A stretch of 64,000 nucleotides of DNA from Blastopirellula marina (lineage in GTDB: Bacteria > Planctomycetota > Planctomycetia > Pirellulales > Pirellulaceae): contig NZ_PUHY01000005.1 of NCBI RefSeq assembly GCF_002967765.1, positions 372,001 through 436,000 on the forward strand, in the 5' to 3' direction. The notes beneath the pieces are model-generated. The model searched no databases, was not told where the DNA came from, and saw only the letters and a list, made by a program, of their open reading frames with translations. Below, piece by piece: positions 1 through 8,478 of this stretch (position 1 is the first letter of the stretch; each line of letters begins with the position of its first letter). The position numbers were made by a program, and so were the translations under genes.

Positions 1-632
1 TTCTGCCTGATGAAATCGACTGCTCGATCAGTCAGGATGTCGGTGGTGAGTCCTTCGAACTCACGGATCTGTCCGTCTTCCTCCAGCGTTGGATTGTCAG
101 GCGTGGTGCCACCACCGGTCAGCCCCATAAAGTAATCAAAGCCGTGCTTGGTCGGATGGAAATGCTCGTTTCCCTCGGCTGTCCAATCCCCGAGATGCCA
201 CTTGCCCACCAGACCGGTGTGATACCCGGCCGACTTCATCATCTCGGCCAGGGTGGTCGTAGCATTGGGATCAAGTGCGACGGGTGACTTAGGATCGTAC
301 AGCTTGTGTCCAGGTTGTGGGATGAAATCCGGAATGCCGAGCTCACTCGCGTAACGGCCAGTCCACAGCGAAGCGCGTGCGGGACTGCAAACCGGAGTCG
401 TGCAAAAGAAGTTCGTAAAACGCGCACCTTCGGTGGCTAGGCGGTCGAAGTTGGGCGTGAAGGGAACCGGCACGTCGGGGAACTCGCCTGCTTTAACGGC
501 AGTAGCAAAAGCCCAAGGTGCTTGATCGTCGGTCAGCACCAGAAGCACATTCGGTTTGTCTGCAGCCAGTGTCGAACCGACGGCGGCAATCAAGAGGCAA
601 AAGGTTGTAAAAAGCGTGGTAAGTCGAGGCAT
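1..632 (-). CDS. Sulfatase, secreted (partial, C-terminus beyond left edge)
   Basis: The first 210 residues of a formylglycine-dependent sulfatase are present; the rest lies left of the window. It starts with a signal peptide ending near Ala24, then the metal-binding segment LVLTDDQ (about residues 31-37). The activation motif CSPAR has Cys82, the residue converted to formylglycine in this family, and is followed by the usual SLWTGR. A GKWHLGDW segment follows near residue 143. Family knowledge: hydrolysis of sulfate esters, usually on sulfated polysaccharides, outside the cytoplasm. The natural substrate cannot be read from the sequence. It is divergent from the SRPBCC gene at 863 and lies close to a second sulfatase at 3885-5447. 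Confidence 0.93.
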   Translation of the reverse strand, partial: MPRLTTLFTTFCLLIAAVGSTLAADKPNVLLVLTDDQAPWAFATAVKAGEFPDVPVPFTPNFDRLATEGARFTNFFCTTPVCSPARASLWTGRYASELGIPDFIPQPGHKLYDPKSPVALDPNATTTLAEMMKSAGYHTGLVGKWHLGDWTAEGNEHFHPTKHGFDYFMGLTGGGTTPDNPTLEEDGQIREFEGLTTDILTDRAVDFIRQ

Positions 633-862
633 GGGCAAAACGGCGTAGTAATTGAGGATGAGACGGGCGGGCGGTACCGTCGCCTCGACGGAAAACTGAG
701 GAGAGGGGCGCTTCCATTATCAACGTAAGTTGCTCAACCAGCAACAACTTAAGTCCAGCATGGCGGATTCCACCATAATAAAACCAGAAGCGACTCGATA
801 CCTGAATCGGTCCTTCCAATCGATAATTATTAGGTAACCCCCATTATCGGAAGGTAGTCATC

Positions 863-1474
863 ATGTTCGATTGGTTCGCAACCAAGAAGGAGCAGAAGCA
901 AGGTCTTCCGGGCGATGAATTGATAACGGAAGTCCAAAACTGCTCGACGTACGCAATTACTATTCATGCCCCGACGCGTGACGTCTGGCCGTGGCTCGTC
1001 CAAATGGGATGCAACCGCGGCGGCTATTACAGCTACGATTGGCTGGACAACGGTGATTGTCACAGTGCCAATCAGATTGTCGAAGAATATCAGTCGACCC
1101 AAGTCGGTGATATCATCCCTTCGCGACCAGGAAGTCATTACGGCTTCGAAGTATTGCAGATGGATCGTCCCCACGTCTTTCTGCTAGGTGCCTATTTAAA
1201 GGCAGGTCAGATCGCGAACCTGCCGTGGGACGATCCACCGCCACCTGCCTACCTTCGCTCGACCTGGGTGTTTGTATTACGAGAAACCAATGAAGGAACG
1301 CGACTGATCGTTCGCACACGTGGTGTGGTTCATCCGTGGTGGTTCCGTATTCTCACCAACATGTTCTTCGGACCGGCTCACATTGTCATGCAGCGGAAGC
1401 AATTGTTGAACTTGCGGGATCGTGTGGAACGACATCATGTTGCCCACACACCACCACTAATGAAGATGACTTAA
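863..1474 (+). CDS. SRPBCC-family (START/polyketide cyclase-like) protein
   Basis: 203 residues, cytoplasmic, no signal peptide. The N-terminal half contains the string PTRDVWPWLVQMG followed by GGYYSYDWLDN, a recognisable signature of an uncharacterised SRPBCC subgroup whose fold is a helix-grip pocket for hydrophobic ligands. The C-terminus has an amphipathic or membrane-touching segment ending in MQRKQLLNLRDR. The ATG is preceded by GAAGG eight bases upstream. It stands alone on the plus strand between minus-strand polysaccharide genes, so context gives no function. Ligand unknown. Family placement is from motif recognition only. Confidence 0.75.
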   Translation: MFDWFATKKEQKQGLPGDELITEVQNCSTYAITIHAPTRDVWPWLVQMGCNRGGYYSYDWLDNGDCHSANQIVEEYQSTQVGDIIPSRPGSHYGFEVLQMDRPHVFLLGAYLKAGQIANLPWDDPPPPAYLRSTWVFVLRETNEGTRLIVRTRGVVHPWWFRILTNMFFGPAHIVMQRKQLLNLRDRVERHHVAHTPPLMKMT

Positions 1475-1475
1475 C

Positions 1476-1515
1476 AAAAAACGCTCCGGCGACGAGGCGC
1501 GGCGTCGCTGGAGCG
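1476..1515 (-). terminator. Intrinsic terminator for the esterase operon
   Basis: A 13-bp near-perfect hairpin (arms 1482-1494 and 1503-1515) is followed on the minus strand by six T residues (1476-1481 as A on the plus strand). It sits 30 bases after the stop codon of the esterase gene at 1546, so it most likely ends the three-gene run 5447-1546. It could also slow plus-strand transcription from 863, but lacks a T tract on that side. Confidence 0.75.
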
Positions 1516-1545
1516 TGTCAACGATAGAACGGCTTGGCCTGCGGC

Positions 1546-2733
1546 TTACTCGCTCGCTTCCGTATTGGCCGGTTCGTCTTGGAATAACTGTGCCGCAAAT
1601 TTCCGCAGATAGTTTCGCCAATTGATCCAGGTATGACCGCCGTCAGTTTCTTCGTAAACAACGTCGAAGTCATGCTTCTTTAACAGATCCACCGAGGCCC
1701 GCGAGACGTCGACCAGGAAGTCATCTTTACCGGTCGAGAACCAAAACAGCTTCAAGCCATCCTTAAGATCTGGATTCTTCAGCACTTCGATGTGTTGTTC
1801 TTCCCAGGTCGGGCCATTGTTCTGCTGGTCGGCGCTACGTTGGCGCAGGCCAAAGATGCCTGAGCTATAAACGCCAACATAGGCGTAGTCATCCAGGTCG
1901 TTCAGCGCGATGTCCAATGTCTGAGCGCCCCCCATCGAAAGCCCAGCGATTGCGTGATTCGCGCGACCTTCTTTCACTCGAAACGTTTTTTCAATGGTCG
2001 GCACAATGTCGTCGGCGAACTCTTTGACGAAGTCCTGCATCTGCAGGCCGCGTTGTTGGCGATCCATCCGACCAACATGACCATCGGGCATCACCACAAT
2101 CATCGGCTTCGCTTCACCGGCTGCGATCATGTTGTCGATGATTAAATTCGCCCGCCCCACGGTCGACCAAGAGTCATCACTATCGGACGCCCCATGCAGC
2201 AAATAGAAGACGGGGTATGACTCGTTTCCTTTCTCGTATCCCGGTGGTGTGTAGACGTGCATCCGGCGAAATCGGTCGAGCGTCTTCGAGTGATAGGTCA
2301 CTTCCGCTACTTGGCCATGCGGCACATCGCGAAGCTCCATGAATTCCAAACCTGGGGCATAGGCCAGGCTGAAGACGGTGGTGTTCGATTCACTCGTCTC
2401 GCGATTGGCCGGGTCAGCAACGGTAACGCCATCGATGTTGAACCGATAGCGGATCGGTCCTGGCGTTTTCACCGGTCCGATCTCGACTTCCCAGATCCCT
2501 TCTTCATTCTTGGTCAGGGCACCGTTCTCGCTAAGGTTCCCCAGGTCAGAACTGACCAGGCGAACCGATTTCGCTTCAGGTGCCAGGATGCGAAATGCGA
2601 TCTTGCCGTCTTCCAGCACTTCCGGAGAGACAACCCGTGGAGAACGCTGCCGACCTGGTTGGGCCTGGGCCAAGTTCGGGTAAAGCAGCAACCCAATAGT
2701 GATGAAGGACAATGCGATCGGGATTGATTTCAT
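1546..2733 (-). CDS. Secreted esterase with N-terminal E-set domain
   Basis: 395 residues. Signal peptide (about 1-24), an immunoglobulin-like E-set domain of the glycogen-debranching type (about 35-115), then an alpha/beta-hydrolase of the putative-esterase family (PF00756: feruloyl/acetylxylan and enterochelin esterase relatives). The nucleophile elbow is GLSMGG with Ser266; likely partners are Asp337 or Asp338 (TGKDDF) and His367 (GGHTW). Typical for this family is de-esterification of plant or algal polysaccharide side chains. Last gene of a run after the acetylesterase-like gene (26 bases apart) and followed by a terminator, which fits removal of acyl and sulfate decorations from one polysaccharide. 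Confidence 0.88.
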   Translation of the reverse strand: MKSIPIALSFITIGLLLYPNLAQAQPGRQRSPRVVSPEVLEDGKIAFRILAPEAKSVRLVSSDLGNLSENGALTKNEEGIWEVEIGPVKTPGPIRYRFNIDGVTVADPANRETSESNTTVFSLAYAPGLEFMELRDVPHGQVAEVTYHSKTLDRFRRMHVYTPPGYEKGNESYPVFYLLHGASDSDDSWSTVGRANLIIDNMIAAGEAKPMIVVMPDGHVGRMDRQQRGLQMQDFVKEFADDIVPTIEKTFRVKEGRANHAIAGLSMGGAQTLDIALNDLDDYAYVGVYSSGIFGLRQRSADQQNNGPTWEEQHIEVLKNPDLKDGLKLFWFSTGKDDFLVDVSRASVDLLKKHDFDVVYEETDGGHTWINWRNYLRKFAAQLFQDEPANTEASE

Positions 2734-2759
2734 GGGGAATTCTCGGTTTTGATGAGGGT

Positions 2760-3830
2760 TTAGTTCTGACTCGCTTCTTTCTTCAGTTCGAGCATTGTCT
2801 CGGCCATTTTCTTGCCGATACGGCTATACCAGATGCCACTGCCCAAGTAATGGTAAGGTCGGTCCGAACCGACAAGCTTCCATTCTTCGAAGTGATCTTG
2901 CCAACCAGGGAATAGGTCTTCGGCCGTCTTGTCGACCATCTCGTCGGTTGCGATCGTCTTCACATTACCGGCAAACTCGGGAACTTGGTTCATTGCGAAC
3001 TGGGCGTCTTGGATCTTCTTCATGTTTGCTTGCGGTTCGCCGGAGCCGTTCTGACCGAGAGCACCAATAACGACTGGCAAGTTCGGCGAGTTCCAAGCTT
3101 TACGAATGTCGTGAATCAGATGCTTCATGTTCTGTGCGTACTCGCTAGGGGCGTAGTCCCCGAACATGTCATTGAAACCTTGAAACCAGACGAATCCGGC
3201 AATGTGGGGCTTTTTTCCTTTCAATTCTGGAAACAATTCGCCCGCGTTCTTCAGAGTGTTGTCGACTTCCCCCAGCATGGCGCGATACGAGATACCGTAT
3301 TCCGATTTGATTTGCTCCATAGTCGGGAGGGGATCATTGCGGTTTCGCTTCTCGTTATTGTTCTGGACGCGCTTCTGAGCTTGGGCGAGTTCTTCCTGCA
3401 GGACTTCTTCGCTCGGCATGCCGGCGCTGGGGGAACGGAACTTTTGATATAAAGAATGCCCGCCCCAGGCAGTCTTAATCAACAGGACTGGTTCGTCGTA
3501 GGCCTCTCCCATCGCAAACCCAAACGCCAGTTCGAGGCCAGTTTTGTTGGGAGATCCGTAGCCAATGGTAAGTGGCCCTTTGCGATTAAGAAACTTGATC
3601 ATCACGTCGTCACGCTCGATCCATTTATCATCTTTCCGAAATTCAGCATAGAACTCCTTGGTCTTCTCGTCGGTCGCTTGATGCTCGAGCAGTTCGTTGC
3701 TTGCTTTTCCTTCCATATTCGATTGACCTGCCAGGATGAAAACCTGATAGGTATCTTCTGCCCATAAGCTGGTTGTTCCAAAGCTAAACAGCAATAGTAC
3801 TGCCGGAAGTATACGTGTGATGCGTGGCAT
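2760..3830 (-). CDS. Sialate O-acetylesterase-like (SASA/CE6-type) secreted esterase
   Basis: 356 residues with a signal peptide (about 1-24). The SGNH-type block I FILAGQSNM gives the catalytic Ser37; WFQGFNDM in the middle corresponds to the W-x-Q-G block III of this family (PF03629). Members remove acetyl groups from sialic acid or xylan. Which one applies here is not visible, but a xylan- or algal-type acetyl ester is more likely in a planctomycete. The start has GAGGA nine bases upstream. It lies between a sulfatase (54 bases upstream) and an esterase (26 bases downstream), all on one strand. Confidence 0.85.
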   Translation of the reverse strand: MPRITRILPAVLLLFSFGTTSLWAEDTYQVFILAGQSNMEGKASNELLEHQATDEKTKEFYAEFRKDDKWIERDDVMIKFLNRKGPLTIGYGSPNKTGLELAFGFAMGEAYDEPVLLIKTAWGGHSLYQKFRSPSAGMPSEEVLQEELAQAQKRVQNNNEKRNRNDPLPTMEQIKSEYGISYRAMLGEVDNTLKNAGELFPELKGKKPHIAGFVWFQGFNDMFGDYAPSEYAQNMKHLIHDIRKAWNSPNLPVVIGALGQNGSGEPQANMKKIQDAQFAMNQVPEFAGNVKTIATDEMVDKTAEDLFPGWQDHFEEWKLVGSDRPYHYLGSGIWYSRIGKKMAETMLELKKEASQN

Positions 3831-3884
3831 GAAAGATTCCTCAGAGAGAAGCGGAGTGAGTGGGATCGGTTAAGAAAAGTTGTG

Positions 3885-5447
3885 CTACGGTCGACTTCGA
3901 CCTTGCTGTTTGCTGGTTTCGAGCTGCTGTTTTAGTTGTTTCACGATTTCAGGATGCTGCGAGTAAACGTTCGTTGTTTCGCCAGGATCAGATTTCAAAT
4001 TGTAAAGTTGCCCCGGGGCGGTCGGGTCGGTATCCTCCAATCTATAGATCGACAACGCCCCTTGCTGGTAATTGTTACCGCCAGAACCGGGGTGATCTAG
4101 ATACTTCCAATCGCCTTGGCGAATTGCCATGCTCAAGTTGATGGTTGTGTGCAAGGTATAGGGGCGAATGGGATTACTGTATTTTTCACCCTTAAGCACA
4201 GGTAAGAAACTGAAACTATCCTCGGCGGCGCCTTGTGGAATGGTAACTCCCACCATGTCAGCGATCGTGCGCATCAGATCAGTCTGGCAGATGGTTTCCG
4301 TGGACGTCATTCCAGGGGCAACCTTACCAGGCCACCTGACGATAAACGGAACACGATGGCCGCCTTCCCACTGATCTCGTTTCATACCGCGAAATGGGTG
4401 TGCACCGTCGTGCTCGAAACGCTTCCGCATATCGAGCACGGTGATTGTCTCCGGTCCATTATCACTGGTAACAATCACCATCGTATTATCGGCGACATTT
4501 AATTCGTCGAGAGTCTTCAACAATTGGCCAACGACCCAGTCGAATTCGTAAATGAAATCACCATGAACGCCGGCATTCGTTTTGCCTTGAAACGCTTTCG
4601 CAGGAAGGGATGGTAGGTGTACGGCCTGCGTCGAGTGAAAGAGAAAGAACGGCTGATTGGGATGCTTCTGGACATGGTGTTTGAGAAATGCCTGGCTCTT
4701 TTCAAGGAATACCAAGTCGACCTCAAACAAATCAAAGTCGTCTGCGACGAGCCCTGGGCGGCAGTCTCCGGCATAAGGAAAGAAGTCACGCAGCGGTTCG
4801 GCCGCACGCACTTTCGTGGGCGGAACCGGAATCTGATCTCCATCGATCCAAGCATATAGCCAATCGGTCGTTGGGCAGCAGGCCGTCCCGAAGAACTGGT
4901 CGAACCCATGCGCCAGCGGGCCATCGGGGATCTTGCGGGTGAAGTCGGTCGCACGAACCTTTTCTACTCCGTTCAAATCGCGCCGCTGATCGATCGGCTT
5001 TCCCTCTTTGTCGAAGAAGCTGAGTCCAATGTGCCACTTGCCAAACATCGCCGTGGCATACCCGCTCTGTTTGAGCATCTCTGGCAACGTAAGCCGGTCG
5101 TTATCGATCAGACATGGCCCGCCTACTCCGACGAAGACACCCCGGTAGTTCAAGCGAAATGGCATCCGCCCCGTCATCACGCCATACCGAGAAGGTGTGC
5201 AGACGGTGGAAGGGCTGTGGGCGTCGGTGAAACGCATTCCTTCTTTCGCTAGCTGATCGAGGTTGGCAGTTGTGACCTTGGCTTCCGAGTTGTAACCACT
5301 GACGTCGCCGTACCCTAGATCGTCGGCGTAGATCACCAGAATATTGGGTAGCGTTTGTTCTGCTGATAACCTGCCTGCCGCAGCAAACAGGACCATTGCG
5401 GCAATGATCATACGACATGAAATCGCTAGACGTTTCGGACGAGGCAC
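3885..5447 (-). CDS. Arylsulfatase-type secreted sulfatase
   Basis: 520 residues. A GTG start at 5447 is chosen because GGGAG lies six bases upstream; the signal peptide ends near residue 30. Metal ligands ADD (42-43) and the formylglycine motif CTPSR (Cys83), followed by MTGR, are intact; GKWHIG and a later SDNGPE segment complete the active site. The family hydrolyses sulfate esters; whether exo or endo, and on which glycan, is not predictable here. It heads the run sulfatase, acetylesterase, esterase. An FGly-generating enzyme must be encoded elsewhere, as none is in the window. Confidence 0.92.
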   Translation of the reverse strand: MPRPKRLAISCRMIIAAMVLFAAAGRLSAEQTLPNILVIYADDLGYGDVSGYNSEAKVTTANLDQLAKEGMRFTDAHSPSTVCTPSRYGVMTGRMPFRLNYRGVFVGVGGPCLIDNDRLTLPEMLKQSGYATAMFGKWHIGLSFFDKEGKPIDQRRDLNGVEKVRATDFTRKIPDGPLAHGFDQFFGTACCPTTDWLYAWIDGDQIPVPPTKVRAAEPLRDFFPYAGDCRPGLVADDFDLFEVDLVFLEKSQAFLKHHVQKHPNQPFFLFHSTQAVHLPSLPAKAFQGKTNAGVHGDFIYEFDWVVGQLLKTLDELNVADNTMVIVTSDNGPETITVLDMRKRFEHDGAHPFRGMKRDQWEGGHRVPFIVRWPGKVAPGMTSTETICQTDLMRTIADMVGVTIPQGAAEDSFSFLPVLKGEKYSNPIRPYTLHTTINLSMAIRQGDWKYLDHPGSGGNNYQQGALSIYRLEDTDPTAPGQLYNLKSDPGETTNVYSQHPEIVKQLKQQLETSKQQGRSRP

Positions 5448-5535
5448 GTTATTCTCCCAAGTATTAGATGCCTCTCAGGATCGCACATGCCGACGGCGAA
5501 TTAAAGCAGGTCGCGGGAAAACTTAGGAATACCCG

Positions 5536-8253
5536 CTACGAGGCCTCCTTCACACCCCCGACACTTCGCCAAGCCTTATCGATTTCGGATAGTAGGAAGA
5601 GGACCAATCCGGTACCGAATGCCAACGCCCATGGTCGCCACGTGGTGGGTTGAGTCTCGAAGATCTGATTCAACAGAGGCACGTAAGTCAGCATCACTTG
5701 TAAGCCGATCATGGCGGCGATGCCTGCCCACACCAGTGGATTGCTAAATATGCCGAGCTGGAACATCGAGTGCCGCAGCGAGCGACAAGTCAGCAGGTAA
5801 GCGGCCTGCCCCATGACAATGACATTCACAGCTGCCGTACGAGCCGATTCAAGTTCGACACCGAGATATTTCTTGAACGCAAAGACACCGTAAGTCGCCA
5901 GAACCAAAAGCGCCCCGACCCATAACGTTCGCCACATCAACGTCACCGAGAGAATCGGTTCGTTGGCATCGCGGGGCGGACGCGCCATCAACCCAGGCTC
6001 TTTCGGCTCGAATGCGAGCGTCGCCCCTAGCAAGATCGCGGTTGACATGTTGATCCACAATATCTGGAGTGGAGTGATCGGTAATTGAAATCCAAGGAAC
6101 GCGGCGACGAGAATGATGCCTGCTTCTCCTAGGTTCGTCGGTAGCGTCCAGGCAATGAACTTCTTCAGGTTGTCATAGATGCCCCGCCCTTCTTCGACGG
6201 CCGCTTCGATGGTCGCGAAGTTATCATCGGTCAGGATCATATCAGCGGCTTCCTTGGTCACTTCAGTCCCCGTGATCCCCATGGCGACTCCGATGTTCGC
6301 TTGGCGTAATGCAGGGGCATCGTTGACCCCATCGCCGGTCATCGCGACTACGTTTCCCTTCGATTGCAAAGCCTCCACCAATCGTAACTTTTGAGCCGGC
6401 GACACCCTTGCGAACACGGCGATCTCTTCTACGGAGTCAATCAACTCGCGATCAGATAGTGCTTCCAACTGTGTGCCGGTGATTCCGAACAGGCCAGTGT
6501 TCTCGTCATTTCGACGCCCCGCTAACCCAAGTTGTCCAGCGATCGCGGTCGCGGTACCGACATGATCACCAGTGATCATCTTGACCTTGATCCCTGCGTT
6601 CTGGCAGGCGGCCACTGCTTTGATGGCTTCCGGTCGAGGAGGATCGATCATCCCTTGAAGCCCCAACAACTCCAAGCCACTGGTCAGATCGTCGTGTTCG
6701 AGATTGGTCTTGTCGGCAGGAAACGTCTTCTTCGCAAAGGCCAACACACGCAGGCCATCCGCGGCCATTTCGGCGACTTGGGATTCGATAGCAGCTGAGT
6801 CGACAGGGCTTCCATCGGCTAAAAGTTTGCAACGTGGTAGTAACCGCTCGACGGAACCTTTGATGTAGGCAACGCTTTGATCAGCGTGCGATTGATGAAG
6901 CGTGGCCATGTATTGGTATTGCGATTCGAAAGGAATTGCGTCGCGTCTGGGGAATTCGCTATTGGCGACGTGTCCTTCCAGGCCAAGCTTTAGGGCCGAA
7001 GTCAACAGCGCCGCTTCCGTCGGATCTCCTTCGACTTTCCATTCGCTGTGCCCTACCGATACCAAGCGTGTATCATTGCAAAGCACGCCGGCACGTAACA
7101 TCTCGACAAGTTGATGATCGTCAACCGGCGCGATATCGCTTGTCGTGGCGGCAGTGATACTTCCCTTAGCTTCGTAGCCTGATCCGTCCACGTCGTATTG
7201 CTGATTACCAGTTGAAATACGACGGACCGTCATTTGGTTTTGCGTCAGCGTTCCAGTCTTGTCGGAACAAATCACTGACGTGCTGCCAAGCGTCTCCACG
7301 GCCGGCAATTTGCGGACAATCGCGCGGCGACTGGCCAAACGAGAAACACCAAGTGCCAACGTTGCCGTCACCACCGCTGGCAAACCTTCAGGGATCGCAC
7401 CGACGGCAAGGGCGACGGCGGCTAGTAAAACTTCCACCGCAGGCTCACCACGTAGCAAGATGGAAAACGCCACGCAAGCGGCCAATACGAGGATAACTTT
7501 AAGTAGCGTGTGACTCAGTTCGTTGATTCGGCGAACCAGGGGCGTTTCCAACACGTCGGCAGTCGCGATCAGTTTGTTGATGTGCCCGATTTCGGTATGA
7601 TCGCCAGTCGCGACCACGATCCCAGTACCAGTTCCGTAAGTGACCAGCGTCGACGAGAACGCCATGTTGGTGCGTTCGGCTAGCGGCGTTCCCTCGGCCA
7701 GCGCGGTAACACTCTTTTCGACTGGGACCGATTCACCAGTCAAGGCCGATTCGTCGATCTGTAAGTCGCGCTGATGGAGTAGGCGAATATCGGCTGGAAC
7801 ACGATCGCCCGATTGCAACTTCACGCAATCGCCAGGAACAAGATCTGCTGCCGAGATTTGCGAGACTTGGCCACCGCGAACCACGTTTGCATCGCTGCTG
7901 AGAACCTTGCTCAGCGCGCTGATAGCTTTCAAAGCTTTCGCTTCTTGAACATAGCCAATAATGGAATTGACTAGCACCACGCCGAAGATCACGGCGGCGT
8001 CGGCCCATTCGCGGAGGACCAAGGTGAGTGCGGTGGCGACCAGCAAAATGTAGACGAGCGGCTGCTGAAATTGACGGATGAAGACGCGAAGCTTCGTTTC
8101 CCCTTTGGCCTGAGTTAGCTGATTCGGCCCGAAGCGATTGCGGCGCCGGGCTACCTCCAGCAGCGGCAATCCTTGCTCAGAGCTTGTTTCCCAACGCGAG
8201 GCGATCTCGTCGGTTTCGAAATGATACCACTGCTCTGTCTCAGGCCGACTCAT
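5536..8253 (-). CDS. P-type cation (probably Ca2+) ATPase
   Basis: 905 residues from ATG 8253, which has AGGAG seven bases upstream; a longer frame to 8397 lacks this. Domain order: cation-ATPase N-terminal domain, actuator domain with TGES (172-175), membrane helix M4 motif PEGLP (288-292), phosphorylation motif SDKTGTLT (Asp331), nucleotide-binding domain, MITGDH and MTGDGVNDAP hinge motifs, and a C-terminal transport domain of about six helices. PEGLP is typical of the P2A/P2B (SERCA/PMCA-like) group, which exports Ca2+ or sometimes Mn2+ or Na+. Inner-membrane location. Neighbour of mprF on the same strand, with a 225-base gap. Confidence 0.93.
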   Translation of the reverse strand: MSRPETEQWYHFETDEIASRWETSSEQGLPLLEVARRRNRFGPNQLTQAKGETKLRVFIRQFQQPLVYILLVATALTLVLREWADAAVIFGVVLVNSIIGYVQEAKALKAISALSKVLSSDANVVRGGQVSQISAADLVPGDCVKLQSGDRVPADIRLLHQRDLQIDESALTGESVPVEKSVTALAEGTPLAERTNMAFSSTLVTYGTGTGIVVATGDHTEIGHINKLIATADVLETPLVRRINELSHTLLKVILVLAACVAFSILLRGEPAVEVLLAAVALAVGAIPEGLPAVVTATLALGVSRLASRRAIVRKLPAVETLGSTSVICSDKTGTLTQNQMTVRRISTGNQQYDVDGSGYEAKGSITAATTSDIAPVDDHQLVEMLRAGVLCNDTRLVSVGHSEWKVEGDPTEAALLTSALKLGLEGHVANSEFPRRDAIPFESQYQYMATLHQSHADQSVAYIKGSVERLLPRCKLLADGSPVDSAAIESQVAEMAADGLRVLAFAKKTFPADKTNLEHDDLTSGLELLGLQGMIDPPRPEAIKAVAACQNAGIKVKMITGDHVGTATAIAGQLGLAGRRNDENTGLFGITGTQLEALSDRELIDSVEEIAVFARVSPAQKLRLVEALQSKGNVVAMTGDGVNDAPALRQANIGVAMGITGTEVTKEAADMILTDDNFATIEAAVEEGRGIYDNLKKFIAWTLPTNLGEAGIILVAAFLGFQLPITPLQILWINMSTAILLGATLAFEPKEPGLMARPPRDANEPILSVTLMWRTLWVGALLVLATYGVFAFKKYLGVELESARTAAVNVIVMGQAAYLLTCRSLRHSMFQLGIFSNPLVWAGIAAMIGLQVMLTYVPLLNQIFETQPTTWRPWALAFGTGLVLFLLSEIDKAWRSVGGVKEAS

Positions 8254-8478
8254 GGTACTGCTCCTCAAGGTCTCAACCCGCCGCACAGGTGCCATGCGGC
8301 TGGCTGCGGTTGTTGCGTCCGAGGTGAATTCGCCACAGAGTTTCCATGGCCAAGGTCGGTCAACCTTCTTTGTACGACGCCCTACGAAGCGGCACAAGGC
8401 GATCGAAGCCAGATATGACTGCGGGTTAGTGAAGCAGGCTGGTGCATTGCTTTGGTGGAGTAAAAACAGGTTGCGAAG

